From Thomasclavelia saccharogumia DSM 17460 (GTDB lineage Bacteria > Bacillota_I > Bacilli_A > Erysipelotrichales > Coprobacillaceae), in assembly GCF_000686665.1 (NCBI RefSeq), contig NZ_JMLH01000001.1:1-64000 (forward strand): a stretch of DNA of 64,000 nt, written 5' to 3'. Made by a program: the position numbers and the translations under genes. Within the stretch, counting starts at the first letter, position 1. The number at the start of each line of letters is the position of its first letter. The notes beneath the pieces were generated by a model. The model saw only the letters and a list, made by a program, of their open reading frames with translations, was not told where the DNA came from and ran no database searches. This document shows, in pieces, positions 1 through 8,284 of this stretch.

Positions 1-145
1 ATGTCCAGTAGAACCACAGGTACATTTAAATTTATTAAGATCTAATGATCTTACATCATTATCATAAGAGTTTTGAGAATAACTGTTGAAAGAAAGTGTT
101 TTAAATGTTATCATAATCATGTACAAGACATACATATGTTTTTGG

Positions 146-190
146 AAAAAAGGAAGGTAGGACTGCAATCTAATGATCCTTTCTTTTTTT
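146..190 (+). terminator. Probable rho-independent terminator
   Basis: AAAGGA at 149-154 pairs with TCCTTT at 177-182, followed by C and seven T at 184-190. The loop is long (22 bases), so the hairpin is modest. It would end transcription entering from the left edge. Confidence 0.4.
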
Positions 191-218
191 GTATGCCGAT
201 CTCCTTAAACATAATAAT

Positions 219-275
219 AAAACAGCTGAGATAATTTGCATATTAATTTATCAAATTATTTCAGCTGTTTTTTTA
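219..275. terminator. Strong hairpin terminator
   Basis: AAACAGCTGAGATAATTTG (220-238) faces its near-perfect inverse (252-270, one mismatch) around a 13-base loop, followed by T-rich sequence on the plus strand. A-rich sequence on the other side lets it work in both directions. Confidence 0.7.
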
Positions 276-357
276 TATTTATTAATTTAATTTGATTTGT
301 TCCTGTCTTTTTTTGTTTATATAATGTGCTAATCAACAATTTGAAGGGTTACATTAT

Positions 358-879
358 ATGATTAGAAAAGCAACATTCAATGATATTGAACAGGTTGAAG
401 ATATTTATAATGAGCATTTTAAACACGAGATTGAATATGGCGCATTTACAGTATTTAAAAAAGGGATATATCCTACCAGAAAAGATACTGAAAAAGCTAT
501 AAATGTTGGAACATTATATGTGTACGAAAAGGCAGGCAGTATTGCTGCTAGTATAATTATAGATAATGTACAGCCGATAGAATACGCAGGAATTATCTGG
601 GGACAAACTTTAACAGATAATGAAGTAATGGTTATTCACTTGCTTATAGTTCGCCCAAGTATGTCAGGAAAAGGAATTGCATCATCTCTTATGCGTTATG
701 CTATGGAAATGGCAAAGAATAATTCTTGTAAAGTATTGAGACTTGATACTGGAAGTCAAAACATTCCTGCAATATCGCTATATAAGAAATTAGGTTTTCA
801 AGTCATTGCGACAGCTTCTATGAAAATAGGTAATACCATAGCCCACAAAGATCATTTATTTCTTGAAAAAGTGTTATGA
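358..879 (+). CDS. GNAT family N-acetyltransferase
   Basis: A 173-residue Gcn5-related N-acetyltransferase that would move an acetyl group from acetyl-CoA to an unknown amine. The N-terminus (MIRKATFNDIEQV) is the usual first strand and helix. The acetyl-CoA site is visible as VRPSMSGKGIASSLM near residues 98-112, a variant of the R/Q-x-x-G-x-G/A loop, and the closing motif SLYKKLGFQV lies near residue 140. The ATG at 358 follows GAAGGG with good spacing. It lies just upstream of an SRPBCC protein and is probably co-transcribed with it, although a hairpin separates them. The substrate cannot be told from sequence. Confidence 0.85.
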   Translation: MIRKATFNDIEQVEDIYNEHFKHEIEYGAFTVFKKGIYPTRKDTEKAINVGTLYVYEKAGSIAASIIIDNVQPIEYAGIIWGQTLTDNEVMVIHLLIVRPSMSGKGIASSLMRYAMEMAKNNSCKVLRLDTGSQNIPAISLYKKLGFQVIATASMKIGNTIAHKDHLFLEKVL

Positions 880-880
880 G

Positions 881-912
881 CAAATTTTAGTTTATGAGAA
901 AACTAAAATTTG
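881..912 (+). promoter_or_regulatory. Intergenic hairpin between GNAT and SRPBCC genes
   Basis: A perfect 13-bp stem (881-893 with 900-912) closes a 6-base loop. It ends immediately before the ribosome binding site AAAGGAAG of the next gene and has no T-run, so it is more likely an RNA stability or translation-control element than a terminator. Confidence 0.5.
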
Positions 913-927
913 AAAGGAAGTGTTAAA

Positions 928-1326
928 ATGGTAACTTCAAATATAAAATGTATTCTCAATAGCGATATTTATAAAGTTTGGAAAATTATTTTAGATATTG
1001 ATAAATATAGTATGTGGCGAAGCGATTTAAGTAAAGCAGAAATAATAGATGATAATAAATTTATCGAGTATACTAAAGAGGGATATGCTACTTCCTTTAC
1101 TATTACATTTGTAGAACCGCATAAACGATGGGAATTTGATATGGAAAACAGTAATATGAAAGGACATTGGATTGGTATTTTTACTTCTAAAGGAAATGAA
1201 ACACAAATAGATTTCACAGAAAATGTAATTTTAAAAAAATGGTTTATGAAGCCATTTGTAAAATCGTATTTAAAAAAGCAACAGACACAATTTGTTTTGG
1301 ATTTAAAGAAAGCATTGAATCAATAG
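928..1326 (+). CDS. SRPBCC (START-like) family protein
   Basis: A protein of 132 residues with the helix-grip SRPBCC fold pattern: an opening strand (SNIKCILNSDIYKVW), the typical D-I-D-K-Y-x-x-W-R-x-D box near residues 25-35, antiparallel strands rich in aromatic residues (KRWEFDM), and a long C-terminal helix (KSYLKKQQTQFVLDLKKAL). Such proteins bind hydrophobic ligands; this one has no assigned ligand. The ATG at 928 is preferred over an in-frame TTG at 910 because AAAGGAAG lies 7 bases before it and because the TTG falls inside a hairpin. It is probably in a two-gene unit with the preceding acetyltransferase. Confidence 0.75.
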   Translation: MVTSNIKCILNSDIYKVWKIILDIDKYSMWRSDLSKAEIIDDNKFIEYTKEGYATSFTITFVEPHKRWEFDMENSNMKGHWIGIFTSKGNETQIDFTENVILKKWFMKPFVKSYLKKQQTQFVLDLKKALNQ

Positions 1327-1391
1327 CTTCCTGTTTAATAATTTCATATCCGTATAAATATTTATATTTAACGCTTTTATCGTATAAAAAA

Positions 1392-1534
1392 GGACACCTC
1401 TTATTTTGGGTTCTTACTCGATAATGGGTAATTAAAAATAAGAGATTTCAAAAAATGATCATATTTAATAATCATTTAAGAAATCTCTTTTTAATGTTTA
1501 CCTTAAAGTAAGAAAGAACCTTATTTTGGTGTCC
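1392..1534. mobile_element. MITE-like element with terminal inverted repeats
   Basis: GGACACC at 1392-1398 and its inverse GGTGTCC at 1528-1534 form the ends. The similarity extends imperfectly for about 27 bases on each side (CTTATTTTGGGTTCTTACT on the left against AGTAAGAAAGAACC on the right). The middle carries a second hairpin (AGAGATTT / AAATCTCT, 1441-1488). There is no open frame inside and no clear target duplication. The ends resemble insertion-sequence termini, so this may be a deletion derivative; the family is unknown. Outside it, 1327-1391 and 1535-1670 show no gene. Confidence 0.5.
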
Positions 1535-1671
1535 ATCTTATTTTTAGCGTCATATCAAGGCTCATTCAATCGTAGTAAAATAAATGAATTTTGTAATTTC
1601 AAATTCTCTGAAAATGTAATATTCATACAAATAATCTCAAATTACATATAAAACTTATATTAAATAATAAC

Positions 1672-1699
1672 GAAAAAGACTAGTCAATGACTAGTCTTT
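1672..1699 (-). terminator. Terminator of gap
   Basis: A perfect 11-bp stem, AAAGACTAGTC with its inverse (1675-1685 and 1689-1699) and a 3-base loop. On the minus strand it is followed by a T-run (1673-1677 as A on plus). It lies 19 bases beyond the gap stop codon. Confidence 0.85.
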
Positions 1700-1717
1700 G
1701 CATTAAGTTTCAATTAA

Positions 1718-2734
1718 TTATTTTGTTAATTCAGCAAAATATTTGATTGTTCTAACCATGTTAGAAGTATATGAATTTTCATTATCATACCATGCAACAG
1801 TTTGAACTTCAGTAGTACTATTATCTAATGGTTTAACCATAGTTTGAGTTGCATCAAATAATGATCCATAAGTAATTCCAATAATATCAGAAGATACTAA
1901 TGGTTCTTCAGTGTATCCAAATGATGGAGTTGTTGCTGCTTTCATAGCTGCATTTACTTCATCAACTGTAACTTCACCTTCAACAACTGAAGTTAAGATT
2001 GTAGTTGATCCAGTAGGAACAGGTACACGTTGAGCTGAACCAATTAATTTACCATTTAATTCTGGGATTACTAATCCAATAGCTTTTGCTGCACCAGTTG
2101 AGTTAGGTACAATATTTACTGCAGCTGCACGAGCTCTTCTTAAATCACCTTTTCTATGAGGTCCATCTAACACCATTTGATCTCCAGTATAAGCATGTAC
2201 TGTTAACATGATACCAGATTTGATTGGTGCTAATTTATTTAAAGCATTAGCCATAGGTGCTAAACAGTTTGTTGTACAAGAAGCTGCAGAGATAATAGTA
2301 TCATCAGCAGTTAAAACACTTTCGTTTACACCAAATACAACTGTTGGTAAGTCATTTCCTGCTGGTGCAGAGATAACAACTTTTTTAGCTCCTGCATCAA
2401 TATGAGCTTGAGATTTAGCTTTAGAAGTATAGAAACCTGTACATTCTAATACTACGTCTACTCCTAATTCACCCCAAGGTAATTTTGAAGCATCTGCTTC
2501 TGCATAAATTTTAATTTCTTTACCATCTACTGTAATAGATCCTTCACCAGCTGAAACTGTATCAGCTAATGCATATTTACCTTGTGCTGAATCATATTTT
2601 AATAAATGTGCTAACATTTTTGGATCAGTTAAATCGTTGATTGCTACAACTTCATATCCTTCAGCACCAAACATTTGTCTGAATGCAAGACGTCCAATAC
2701 GTCCAAATCCATTAATTGCTACTTTTACTGCCAT
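1718..2734 (-). CDS. gap: Glyceraldehyde-3-phosphate dehydrogenase, type I
   Basis: A glycolytic enzyme of 338 residues: glyceraldehyde-3-phosphate + NAD+ + phosphate to 1,3-bisphosphoglycerate. The Rossmann motif INGFGRIGR is at residues 8-16, the catalytic cysteine is C153 in SCTTNC, and the substrate-binding segment [14 protein letters not shown] follows near residue 180. It is full length for the family. AGGAGG lies upstream of the ATG. It is a single gene between a terminator and its own promoter, not linked here to pgk or tpi. The Asp after the second strand (AINDL) fits NAD rather than NADP preference. Confidence 0.98.
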   Translation of the reverse strand: MAVKVAINGFGRIGRLAFRQMFGAEGYEVVAINDLTDPKMLAHLLKYDSAQGKYALADTVSAGEGSITVDGKEIKIYAEADASKLPWGELGVDVVLECTGFYTSKAKSQAHIDAGAKKVVISAPAGNDLPTVVFGVNESVLTADDTIISAASCTTNCLAPMANALNKLAPIKSGIMLTVHAYTGDQMVLDGPHRKGDLRRARAAAVNIVPNSTGAAKAIGLVIPELNGKLIGSAQRVPVPTGSTTILTSVVEGEVTVDEVNAAMKAATTPSFGYTEEPLVSSDIIGITYGSLFDATQTMVKPLDNSTTEVQTVAWYDNENSYTSNMVRTIKYFAELTK

Positions 2735-2770
2735 TCTTTATATTCCTCCTTGAATGTTCTTTATGAACAT

Positions 2771-2820
2771 ATTATATTCCAGAAATTAAAGAAAAGCAAC
2801 TAATGAAATGGGTTTCATTA
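2771..2820 (-). promoter_or_regulatory. gap promoter with adjoining inverted repeat
   Basis: On the minus strand there is TTGCTT (2794-2799), 17 bases, then TATAAT (2771-2776), ending about 36 bases before the gap start codon. Abutting the -35 box is TAATGAAA-TGGG-TTTCATTA (2801-2820), an 8-bp inverted repeat in operator position. The regulator is unknown; no CggR-like gene is in the window. Confidence 0.7.
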
Positions 2821-2950
2821 AAAAAATAATTAAAAATTAAATTTCATCATAAATAAAATCAAAAATATAACTGATTTCATTTCAATTAAATAAAAGATAA
2901 AATGAATAATTATTTTTTTAATCACTATACTTAAATATGGAGGTAAGATA

Positions 2951-3523
2951 ATGCATTTAATTCCTACTGTAATCGAAAAGACAAATCAGCGTGAATATGC
3001 CTATGATATTTATTCACGCCTTCTAGAAGATCGAATTATTTTATTAACTGGTACCATCGATGATAAAATGGCCAGTAGTATTGTTGGTCAATTATTATAT
3101 TTAGAATCTATTGATAGTAGTGCTGATATTTTTATGTATATTAACTCTCCTGGAGGCAGCATTAATGCGGGAATGGCTATTTATGATACCATGAATTTTA
3201 TTAAATGTGATGTTTCTACTATCGTTATTGGAATGGCTGCAAGTATGGCTGCTTTTATACTTAGTTCCGGTTCTAAAGGAAAACGTTGCAGTCTGCCTAA
3301 TAGCGAAATTATGATTCACCAGCCTTTAGGTGCTTTTGAGGGCCAGGCGAGCGATATTGAAATCAATGCTAAGCGTATTTTAAAACAAAAAGAGAAGTTA
3401 AATAAAATCTTAAGTCAAAATACAAATCAGCCTTTAAATAAAATAATTATAGATACTGATCGTGACTATTTTTTAGAACCAGCTGAAGCTTTAAAATACG
3501 GTCTAATTGATGAAATAATATAA
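2951..3523 (+). CDS. clpP: ATP-dependent Clp protease proteolytic subunit
   Basis: A serine peptidase core subunit of 190 residues that forms the two-ring barrel of the Clp protease and is fed by AAA+ unfoldases. The catalytic triad is visible: S98 in GMAASMA, H123 in MIHQPLG, D172 in TDRDYF. Its length matches the family. GGAGGT precedes the ATG at 2951. It stands alone, divergent from gap, with a terminator directly behind it. No direct-repeat CtsR box (GGTCAAA type) was seen in the 216-base space upstream. Confidence 0.97.
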   Translation: MHLIPTVIEKTNQREYAYDIYSRLLEDRIILLTGTIDDKMASSIVGQLLYLESIDSSADIFMYINSPGGSINAGMAIYDTMNFIKCDVSTIVIGMAASMAAFILSSGSKGKRCSLPNSEIMIHQPLGAFEGQASDIEINAKRILKQKEKLNKILSQNTNQPLNKIIIDTDRDYFLEPAEALKYGLIDEII

Positions 3524-3552
3524 AAGACATCGAATTCGATGCCTTTTATATT
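3522..3552 (+). terminator. Terminator of clpP
   Basis: AAAAG-A-CATCGAATTCGATG-C-CTTTT starts at the clpP stop codon. The core CATCGAATTCGATG is a perfect palindrome and T-rich sequence follows. The small minus-strand open frame at 3546-3671 ends inside it. Confidence 0.75.
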
Positions 3553-3671
3553 ATCTTTGTGTTTCTACACTGATATGCCAATAAACAAGATAACCAAAAA
3601 ATACCACCTGGTAACCAAAAAATAGCAAAATGATACCATTTTAGTTTTATTCCTTTGAACTGACTTAACAT
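3546..3671 (-). CDS. Candidate small membrane protein, 41 residues
   Basis: An open frame beginning MLSQFKGIKLKWYHF and ending RNTKII. Residues 14-33 form one hydrophobic segment (AIFWLPGGIFWLSCLLAY) with a positively charged N-terminal side, as in single-pass inner membrane micropeptides. GAAGGG lies 9 bases before the ATG, which supports translation. It stands between convergent clpP and an acetyltransferase pseudogene. No family was recognised. The alternative is chance coding in an intergenic spacer, but the ribosome site and the charge/hydrophobic layout argue against that. Confidence 0.5.
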   Translation of the reverse strand: MLSQFKGIKLKWYHFAIFWLPGGIFWLSCLLAYQCRNTKII

Positions 3672-3692
3672 ACCATATTTCCCTTCTATATC

Positions 3693-4141
3693 TCATCTAT
3701 ATAATAAAAATTTATCAACGTATTTTTTCTCATAAAAATAACAGCATTCTGTATCATAAACCCATTTTTTGATAAAAATCAACACTATAAAAACCTTTTC
3801 CTGTCAATAACATAAAACTATCAACTTCATTTACTTTTTTTTTCAAGTAAAGTTAACATTTTACCACCAATCCCCATCCTTTGATAATCTGGATCAACAT
3901 AAAAATCTTCAATCATTAATGCAATATCTTCAACATAAGTAACTATTTTTCCACACATAACAGCTACTTTAGTATTTATCAAATAAACATAGCATCTTGT
4001 ATATTTACCATCATCTAATTGTTCTACCCTTTAAAATGCTTGATAATAATCCCACTCTTCATTCCAAGGAGCAGCTTTAAATGCTTTAATTAGTAATTTA
4101 GCAATTGCTTCATAATCATCTATAGTTATTTTTCTGATCAT
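3693..4141 (-). pseudogene. Decayed GNAT acetyltransferase
   Basis: Conceptual translation from ATG 4139-4141 reads MIRKITIDDYEAIAKLLIKAF then APWNEEWDYYQAF, a stop (TAA), and then continues in the same frame with RVEQLDDGKYTRCYVY, an acetyl-CoA loop DPDYQRMGIGGKML, and a frameshift at an A-rich tract after LLEKK. A second frame carries the rest (NEVDSFMLLTGKGFYSVDFYQKMG), and a further shift gives a C-terminal YDTECCYFYEKKY. One nonsense codon and two frameshifts make an active product unlikely. The layout matches a GNAT protein of about 145 residues. Confidence 0.8.
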
Positions 4142-4154
4142 TTCTCTTTACCTA

Positions 4155-4182
4155 TAAAAAAGCAAAACCTAAGTCCTGCTTA
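4155..4182 (-). terminator. Terminator of the ywiB-cls-argS-rpoE unit
   Basis: On the minus strand AAGCAGGAC pairs with GGTTTTGCTT (two G-U pairs) and is followed by six T. The rpoE stop codon lies at the foot of the stem. Confidence 0.75.
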
Positions 4183-4527
4183 ATTATAATCATCTTCAAT
4201 TGTTGAATCCACATCTTCTTCCGGTTCTTCAGATACATCTTCTTCATCATCAGCATAGATATCATTCATGTCGATATGAACATCACTAAATTTATGACGA
4301 CTTCTTAAATCCCAATTATTTTCACCTACAGTGATAAAGCGCCCATCTAAAGTAATATTAGTATAGAATAATGATTCTTTATCATCTTTTTCTGTTTCAT
4401 CAAACTTCTTCATTTGACAAACTTCTTCCCATAATTTATAGAAATTAACTGCAGATCTCTTTTTAGACATTAATTCAAATGCAACATCAACCATAGACAT
4501 GTTATAATATTTATTCATACTATCCAT
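4180..4527 (-). CDS. rpoE: DNA-directed RNA polymerase delta subunit
   Basis: A 115-residue delta subunit, an accessory protein of Gram-positive RNA polymerase that affects promoter recycling and initiating nucleotide response. The N-terminal HARE-type winged helix covers about residues 5-85 (MVDVAFELMSKKRSAVNFYKLWEEV), with the conserved strand FYTNITLDGRFITVGEN and WDLRSRHKFSD. The C-terminal ~30 residues are almost all Asp/Glu, as expected, but the tail is shorter than in Bacillus. The ATG at 4527 has AGGAGG 9 bases upstream; an earlier in-frame ATG at 4560 lies inside argS and has no such site. It follows argS by 13 bases, the conserved argS-rpoE order. Confidence 0.93.
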   Translation of the reverse strand: MDSMNKYYNMSMVDVAFELMSKKRSAVNFYKLWEEVCQMKKFDETEKDDKESLFYTNITLDGRFITVGENNWDLRSRHKFSDVHIDMNDIYADDEEDVSEEPEEDVDSTIEDDYN

Positions 4528-4540
4528 TTTAACGATCCTC

Positions 4541-6202
4541 CTACATTTTTTCTGGAGCACTTACTCCAATCAAATTCAAAGCATTAGCCATTGTAATTCT
4601 TGTAGCCTCCACTAATGCTAATCTTTGTCCACTTAATTCAAGATTATTTTCATCAATAACATAGCATTCATTATAAAAACTATGAAATAATTGGGCTAAT
4701 CTTTGAATATAATTAGCAATTTTATGTGGTGCTCGATTTATCGCTCCATCAATAATTACGTTTTTAAATTCATTAATATGCTTAACTAATTCAATTTCTT
4801 TATCATTAACTAATAAATCAAATTTATCACTGTAAACAATATTAGTTTTAGCCGCCTGTACTTTAATTGAACACATTCTAGCATGCGCATATTGAGCATA
4901 GTACACCGGATTTTCATTTGATTTTGATTTAGCTAAAGCAATATCAAAATCAAATGGTGTATTAGCTGCTTTAGAAACAAAGAAATAACGTGTTGCATCA
5001 ACCCCAATTTCTTCGATTAAATCTTTTATCGTTACAGCATTACCAGTTCTTTTTGACATTTTAACTGGTTCTCCATCATTCATCATTCTCACCATTTGAA
5101 TAATATCAATGTTTAATTGATCAGCATTATATCCAAGAGCCTGGATTGCAGCCTTCATTCGATTAATATATCCATGATGATCAGCTCCTAATAAATCAAC
5201 TAAATATTCATAGCCACGGTCTAATTTATTTAAATGATAGGCAATATCTGGGGTCAAATAGGTATATGATCCATCTCTTTTAATTAAAACTCGATCTTTA
5301 TCATCACCAAATTGAGTTGATTTAAACCATAATGCGCCATCTTCTTCATAAGTATATCCGGCTTGTTTTAACTTCTCGATCGTTGGTACAACTTTATTTT
5401 CTTCATACAAAGAAGTTTCTGAAAACCATACATCAAACGAAACTCTAAACTCATTTAAAATATCTTTGATTTTTTGTAATTCATACTCAGTTCCCTTAGC
5501 TCTAAAAAACGAAATTGCTTCATCTTCTGGCAAATTTAAATACTTATCACCATCAACTTCTTTAATTTTATTCGCAATATCAATTATATCCTTTCCATGA
5601 TAACCATCTTCTGGCATTATTGCTTCTTGATTAAAAGCTTGTTTATAACGTGCATATAAAGATAATGCTAAATTATAAATTTGATTTCCGGCATCATTTA
5701 TATAATATTCACGTGTTACATCATAACCAGCCGCACTCATGATTCGACAAATACTATCACCTACTGCAGCACCTTTAGCATGACCTAAGTGTAAATCACC
5801 AGTTGGATTTGCTGAAACAAATTCAACATTATATTTTATTCCATTACCATAATTGCTTTTACCATAGTTATCTTTTTCTTCTAATACTTCTTTGATGACA
5901 GATGTCATTGCATCTTTAGCTAAAAATAAATTTATGAACCCTGGTCCTGCAATTTCTATTTTTTCAATATTGGCTGTTTCTCTATCTAATGACTCTACTA
6001 TTGCATTAGCAATTTCACGTGGATTTCTTTTTAATAACTTTGTTAACTGCATCGCTAAATTTGTTGAATAATCGCCATGTGCTTTATCTTTAGGAATCTC
6101 AATTATAATATTTTCCTGATCATATTCTTCTACAAATCCACATGCTATTATCGCATTTTTCAACGCACTTTTTAAAGTCGTTTCTATCTTATTGATTGCC
6201 AT
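4541..6202 (-). CDS. argS: Arginyl-tRNA synthetase
   Basis: A class I synthetase of 553 residues that charges tRNA-Arg. It shows the HIGH signature as HLGH (residues 138-141), the KMSK signature intact at about 381-384, an N-terminal ArgRS additional domain and a C-terminal DALR anticodon-binding domain (NYIQRLAQLFHSFYNEC). The start was set at ATG 6202 because AAGGAGG stands 6 bases before it; the longer open frame upstream lacks one and adds residues not typical of the family. No T-box leader was recognised upstream. It is the third gene of a four-gene unit. Confidence 0.97.
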   Translation of the reverse strand: MAINKIETTLKSALKNAIIACGFVEEYDQENIIIEIPKDKAHGDYSTNLAMQLTKLLKRNPREIANAIVESLDRETANIEKIEIAGPGFINLFLAKDAMTSVIKEVLEEKDNYGKSNYGNGIKYNVEFVSANPTGDLHLGHAKGAAVGDSICRIMSAAGYDVTREYYINDAGNQIYNLALSLYARYKQAFNQEAIMPEDGYHGKDIIDIANKIKEVDGDKYLNLPEDEAISFFRAKGTEYELQKIKDILNEFRVSFDVWFSETSLYEENKVVPTIEKLKQAGYTYEEDGALWFKSTQFGDDKDRVLIKRDGSYTYLTPDIAYHLNKLDRGYEYLVDLLGADHHGYINRMKAAIQALGYNADQLNIDIIQMVRMMNDGEPVKMSKRTGNAVTIKDLIEEIGVDATRYFFVSKAANTPFDFDIALAKSKSNENPVYYAQYAHARMCSIKVQAAKTNIVYSDKFDLLVNDKEIELVKHINEFKNVIIDGAINRAPHKIANYIQRLAQLFHSFYNECYVIDENNLELSGQRLALVEATRITMANALNLIGVSAPEKM

Positions 6203-6326
6203 TATTGTCCTCCTTACGTTTTTACCACATATCTTAATTAAATTACCATTAAACCCGCATGAAGTCAATGTTTTTAAAACAATTTATCTAAATACTTTAT
6301 CTATTAAAATCTATAAAATAAAAGCT

Positions 6327-7847
6327 CTACAATAGTGGTGCAAATAATCTCAGTATCGCCTCTAACCAGCCTCTAAAGCGACCGCGTTTAACATCAGCTA
6401 TAGTCATTTCTTTTCCTAGGGCTATTGTTTTTAAAAAATCCTGCTTGATATCATTGATAACTGATGCGTTATAAATATAAACCCCACATTCAAAATGTAA
6501 ATACAGACTGCGATAATCCAAATTTATTGTCCCTACCGTTGCCACTTTATCATCACAAACAAAATTTTTAGCATGAATGAATCCCGGTGTATATTCATAA
6601 ATTTTGACTCCTTCATTGACCAGTGGCTCATAATAAGAACGAGTTACTTTAAATACTAGTTTTTTATCTGGGATTCCAGGTGTTATTATCCTTACATCAA
6701 CACCACGTTGTACTGCTAAACAAAGAGCGTTTTTCAACTCATCATTAATAATCAAATATGGTGTATCAATATATATATATTTTTGTGCTTGATTTATCAT
6801 ATTCAAATAAACATTTTTTCCTACTGGTTTATTATCAAGCGGCGAATCTCCATATGGTAAAATAAAACCTATTGCCTTTACTGATTCAAGTGGATAATGA
6901 CGAGGATGATATTTATCATAATCCTCATATGTATTTAAAGAAGCATTCCAGGTCGTTAAAAACATCAAAGTTAGATTCCATACAGCTTCACCACGAATCA
7001 TTACCCCGGTATCTTTCCAATGCCCATATTTAACACGAACATTGATATATTCATCAGCTAAATTAAATCCGCCACTAAAGCCAACATTTCCATCAATAAC
7101 GGTAATCTTGCGATGATCACGGGTATTCATCACTGCTGAAATGAAAGGTACAAAATGATTAAAAGCAATACATTTTATTCCATAGCTTTCTAAATGCTGA
7201 TAATATTTAAACGGCAGCATCGTCAAAGAACCCACATCATCGTACATAAAACGTACTTCAACACCTTCTTTAACTTTTTGCTTCAAAATATTTAAAACTG
7301 TATTAAACATCTTTCCTTCTTCAACAATAAAATATTCCATAAAAATAAAATGTTTTGCTTTGCTTAATTCCTCTAATAAATCCGGATAAGCTTCATCACC
7401 TAATGAATAATACTTAATTTCACTATTATTATAAATAGGAAATTTTTCATTCACTAAATAATTTACTTGTCCTTTAATAATAGGATCATCTATTTTATCT
7501 TTTACATCATTAAAATAAATATAAGGCTTAATAGCTTCATTTTGATTATTAAAAGCTTCTTGTAATCCCTTTGTTGGTTTTTTATTCCCAAAAACAATAT
7601 ACAACAAACCGCCAAAAACCGGAAAAGATAAAATCGGTATCAGCCAAATAATCTTATATCCTGGGTCATCGTTATCATTATTGATAATATATAAAGTCAC
7701 AAATATACTTAAAATCGTAAATAACCAGCGCAATGTCCTTGAATCAATAAAAAGAAAATGCATAAACAATGCTACCCATATCATCTGAATTACAATCAAA
7801 ATAAATGATATTACTATGCGATTAGATAAAAACTTTAATAATTTCAT
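6327..7847 (-). CDS. cls: Cardiolipin synthase
   Basis: A 506-residue phospholipase-D-family membrane enzyme joining two phosphatidylglycerol molecules into cardiolipin and glycerol. Two N-terminal hydrophobic helices (about 12-34 and 38-85 as a hairpin) form the PLDc_N region. Both HKD active-site motifs are complete: H245-x-K247-x4-D252 and H425-x-K427-x4-D432, each followed by the usual G/N residues. The C-terminal LEAILRLFAPLL is also typical of the family. It starts 2 bases after the upstream gene stops, so the two are translationally close. Its place between ywiB-like and argS genes is unusual compared with Bacillus. Confidence 0.95.
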   Translation of the reverse strand: MKLLKFLSNRIVISFILIVIQMIWVALFMHFLFIDSRTLRWLFTILSIFVTLYIINNDNDDPGYKIIWLIPILSFPVFGGLLYIVFGNKKPTKGLQEAFNNQNEAIKPYIYFNDVKDKIDDPIIKGQVNYLVNEKFPIYNNSEIKYYSLGDEAYPDLLEELSKAKHFIFMEYFIVEEGKMFNTVLNILKQKVKEGVEVRFMYDDVGSLTMLPFKYYQHLESYGIKCIAFNHFVPFISAVMNTRDHRKITVIDGNVGFSGGFNLADEYINVRVKYGHWKDTGVMIRGEAVWNLTLMFLTTWNASLNTYEDYDKYHPRHYPLESVKAIGFILPYGDSPLDNKPVGKNVYLNMINQAQKYIYIDTPYLIINDELKNALCLAVQRGVDVRIITPGIPDKKLVFKVTRSYYEPLVNEGVKIYEYTPGFIHAKNFVCDDKVATVGTINLDYRSLYLHFECGVYIYNASVINDIKQDFLKTIALGKEMTIADVKRGRFRGWLEAILRLFAPLL

Positions 7848-7848
7848 T

Positions 7849-8229
7849 TCAACTCTCCAATACTGAATAAGATATCATCATGTAAACTTGACTAACTAAA
7901 TTTAATCCTTCATACAACTCATACTTTATCTTAATAGTGTTACCCGCCTCATAATGAATGAGCCTTGTCTTTAAAGAAATTACCCCATAATCTGTTTGAT
8001 AATCATTTAAAACATCTTCATTTAAAACAAGGTGTAAAATACCCTTACCATTATGTAAAACTATTTCATTTGTTTTGATTTCTATTTTAATTTGTCGATC
8101 TTTTACAAAACTAATAGCTTTATAGCCATTAAATTCTTCTAAATAACCATTTTCATCAAATTTAATAACTTCTTGATGATCTTCATATTTAAAAATATTT
8201 CGATATTTGATCTTAATTAACTTTTTCAT
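7849..8229 (-). CDS. DUF1934 family protein (YwiB-like)
   Basis: A 126-residue protein of the DUF1934 family, a beta-barrel lipocalin-like fold of unknown role. The sequence is a run of alternating beta strands (IKIEIKTNEIVLHNGKG, NTIKIKYELYE, SQVYMMISYSV). In Bacillus the family member YwiB sits directly before argS-rpoE; here cls is inserted between them but the order is otherwise kept, which supports the call. The ATG at 8229 is preferred (GGTGAT upstream) over an in-frame ATG 36 bases earlier. It is divergent from the penicillin-binding protein with 55 bases between the start codons. Confidence 0.8.
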   Translation of the reverse strand: MKKLIKIKYRNIFKYEDHQEVIKFDENGYLEEFNGYKAISFVKDRQIKIEIKTNEIVLHNGKGILHLVLNEDVLNDYQTDYGVISLKTRLIHYEAGNTIKIKYELYEGLNLVSQVYMMISYSVLES

Positions 8230-8284
8230 TATATCACCGTGCATATTATAACACAAATTCGTCAAGAATACTTTTGGTGAGATA

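Larger units (their letters stand above)
1..357. other. Non-coding leader of the window with two hairpins
   Basis: Bases 1-45 are an open frame running in from the window edge (14 codons then TAA, ending GTFKFIKI). It could be the C-terminal tail of a gene to the left, but 14 codons are not enough to identify it. The rest holds two terminator-like hairpins (listed separately) and the ribosome binding site GAAGGG at 343-348 for the acetyltransferase that starts at 358. Nothing else is recognisable. Confidence 0.4.

Noticed and set aside
2735-2950. CtsR operator before clpP
   Set aside because: No GGTCAAA direct repeat in the clpP upstream region.
6203-6268. N-terminal extension of argS in the open frame
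   Set aside because: No ribosome site and not family-like; the internal ATG has AAGGAGG at the right place.
6203-6326. T-box leader before argS
   Set aside because: The spacer from cls is only 124 bases and no T-box sequence (AGGGTGGNACCGCG type) or specifier structure is visible.
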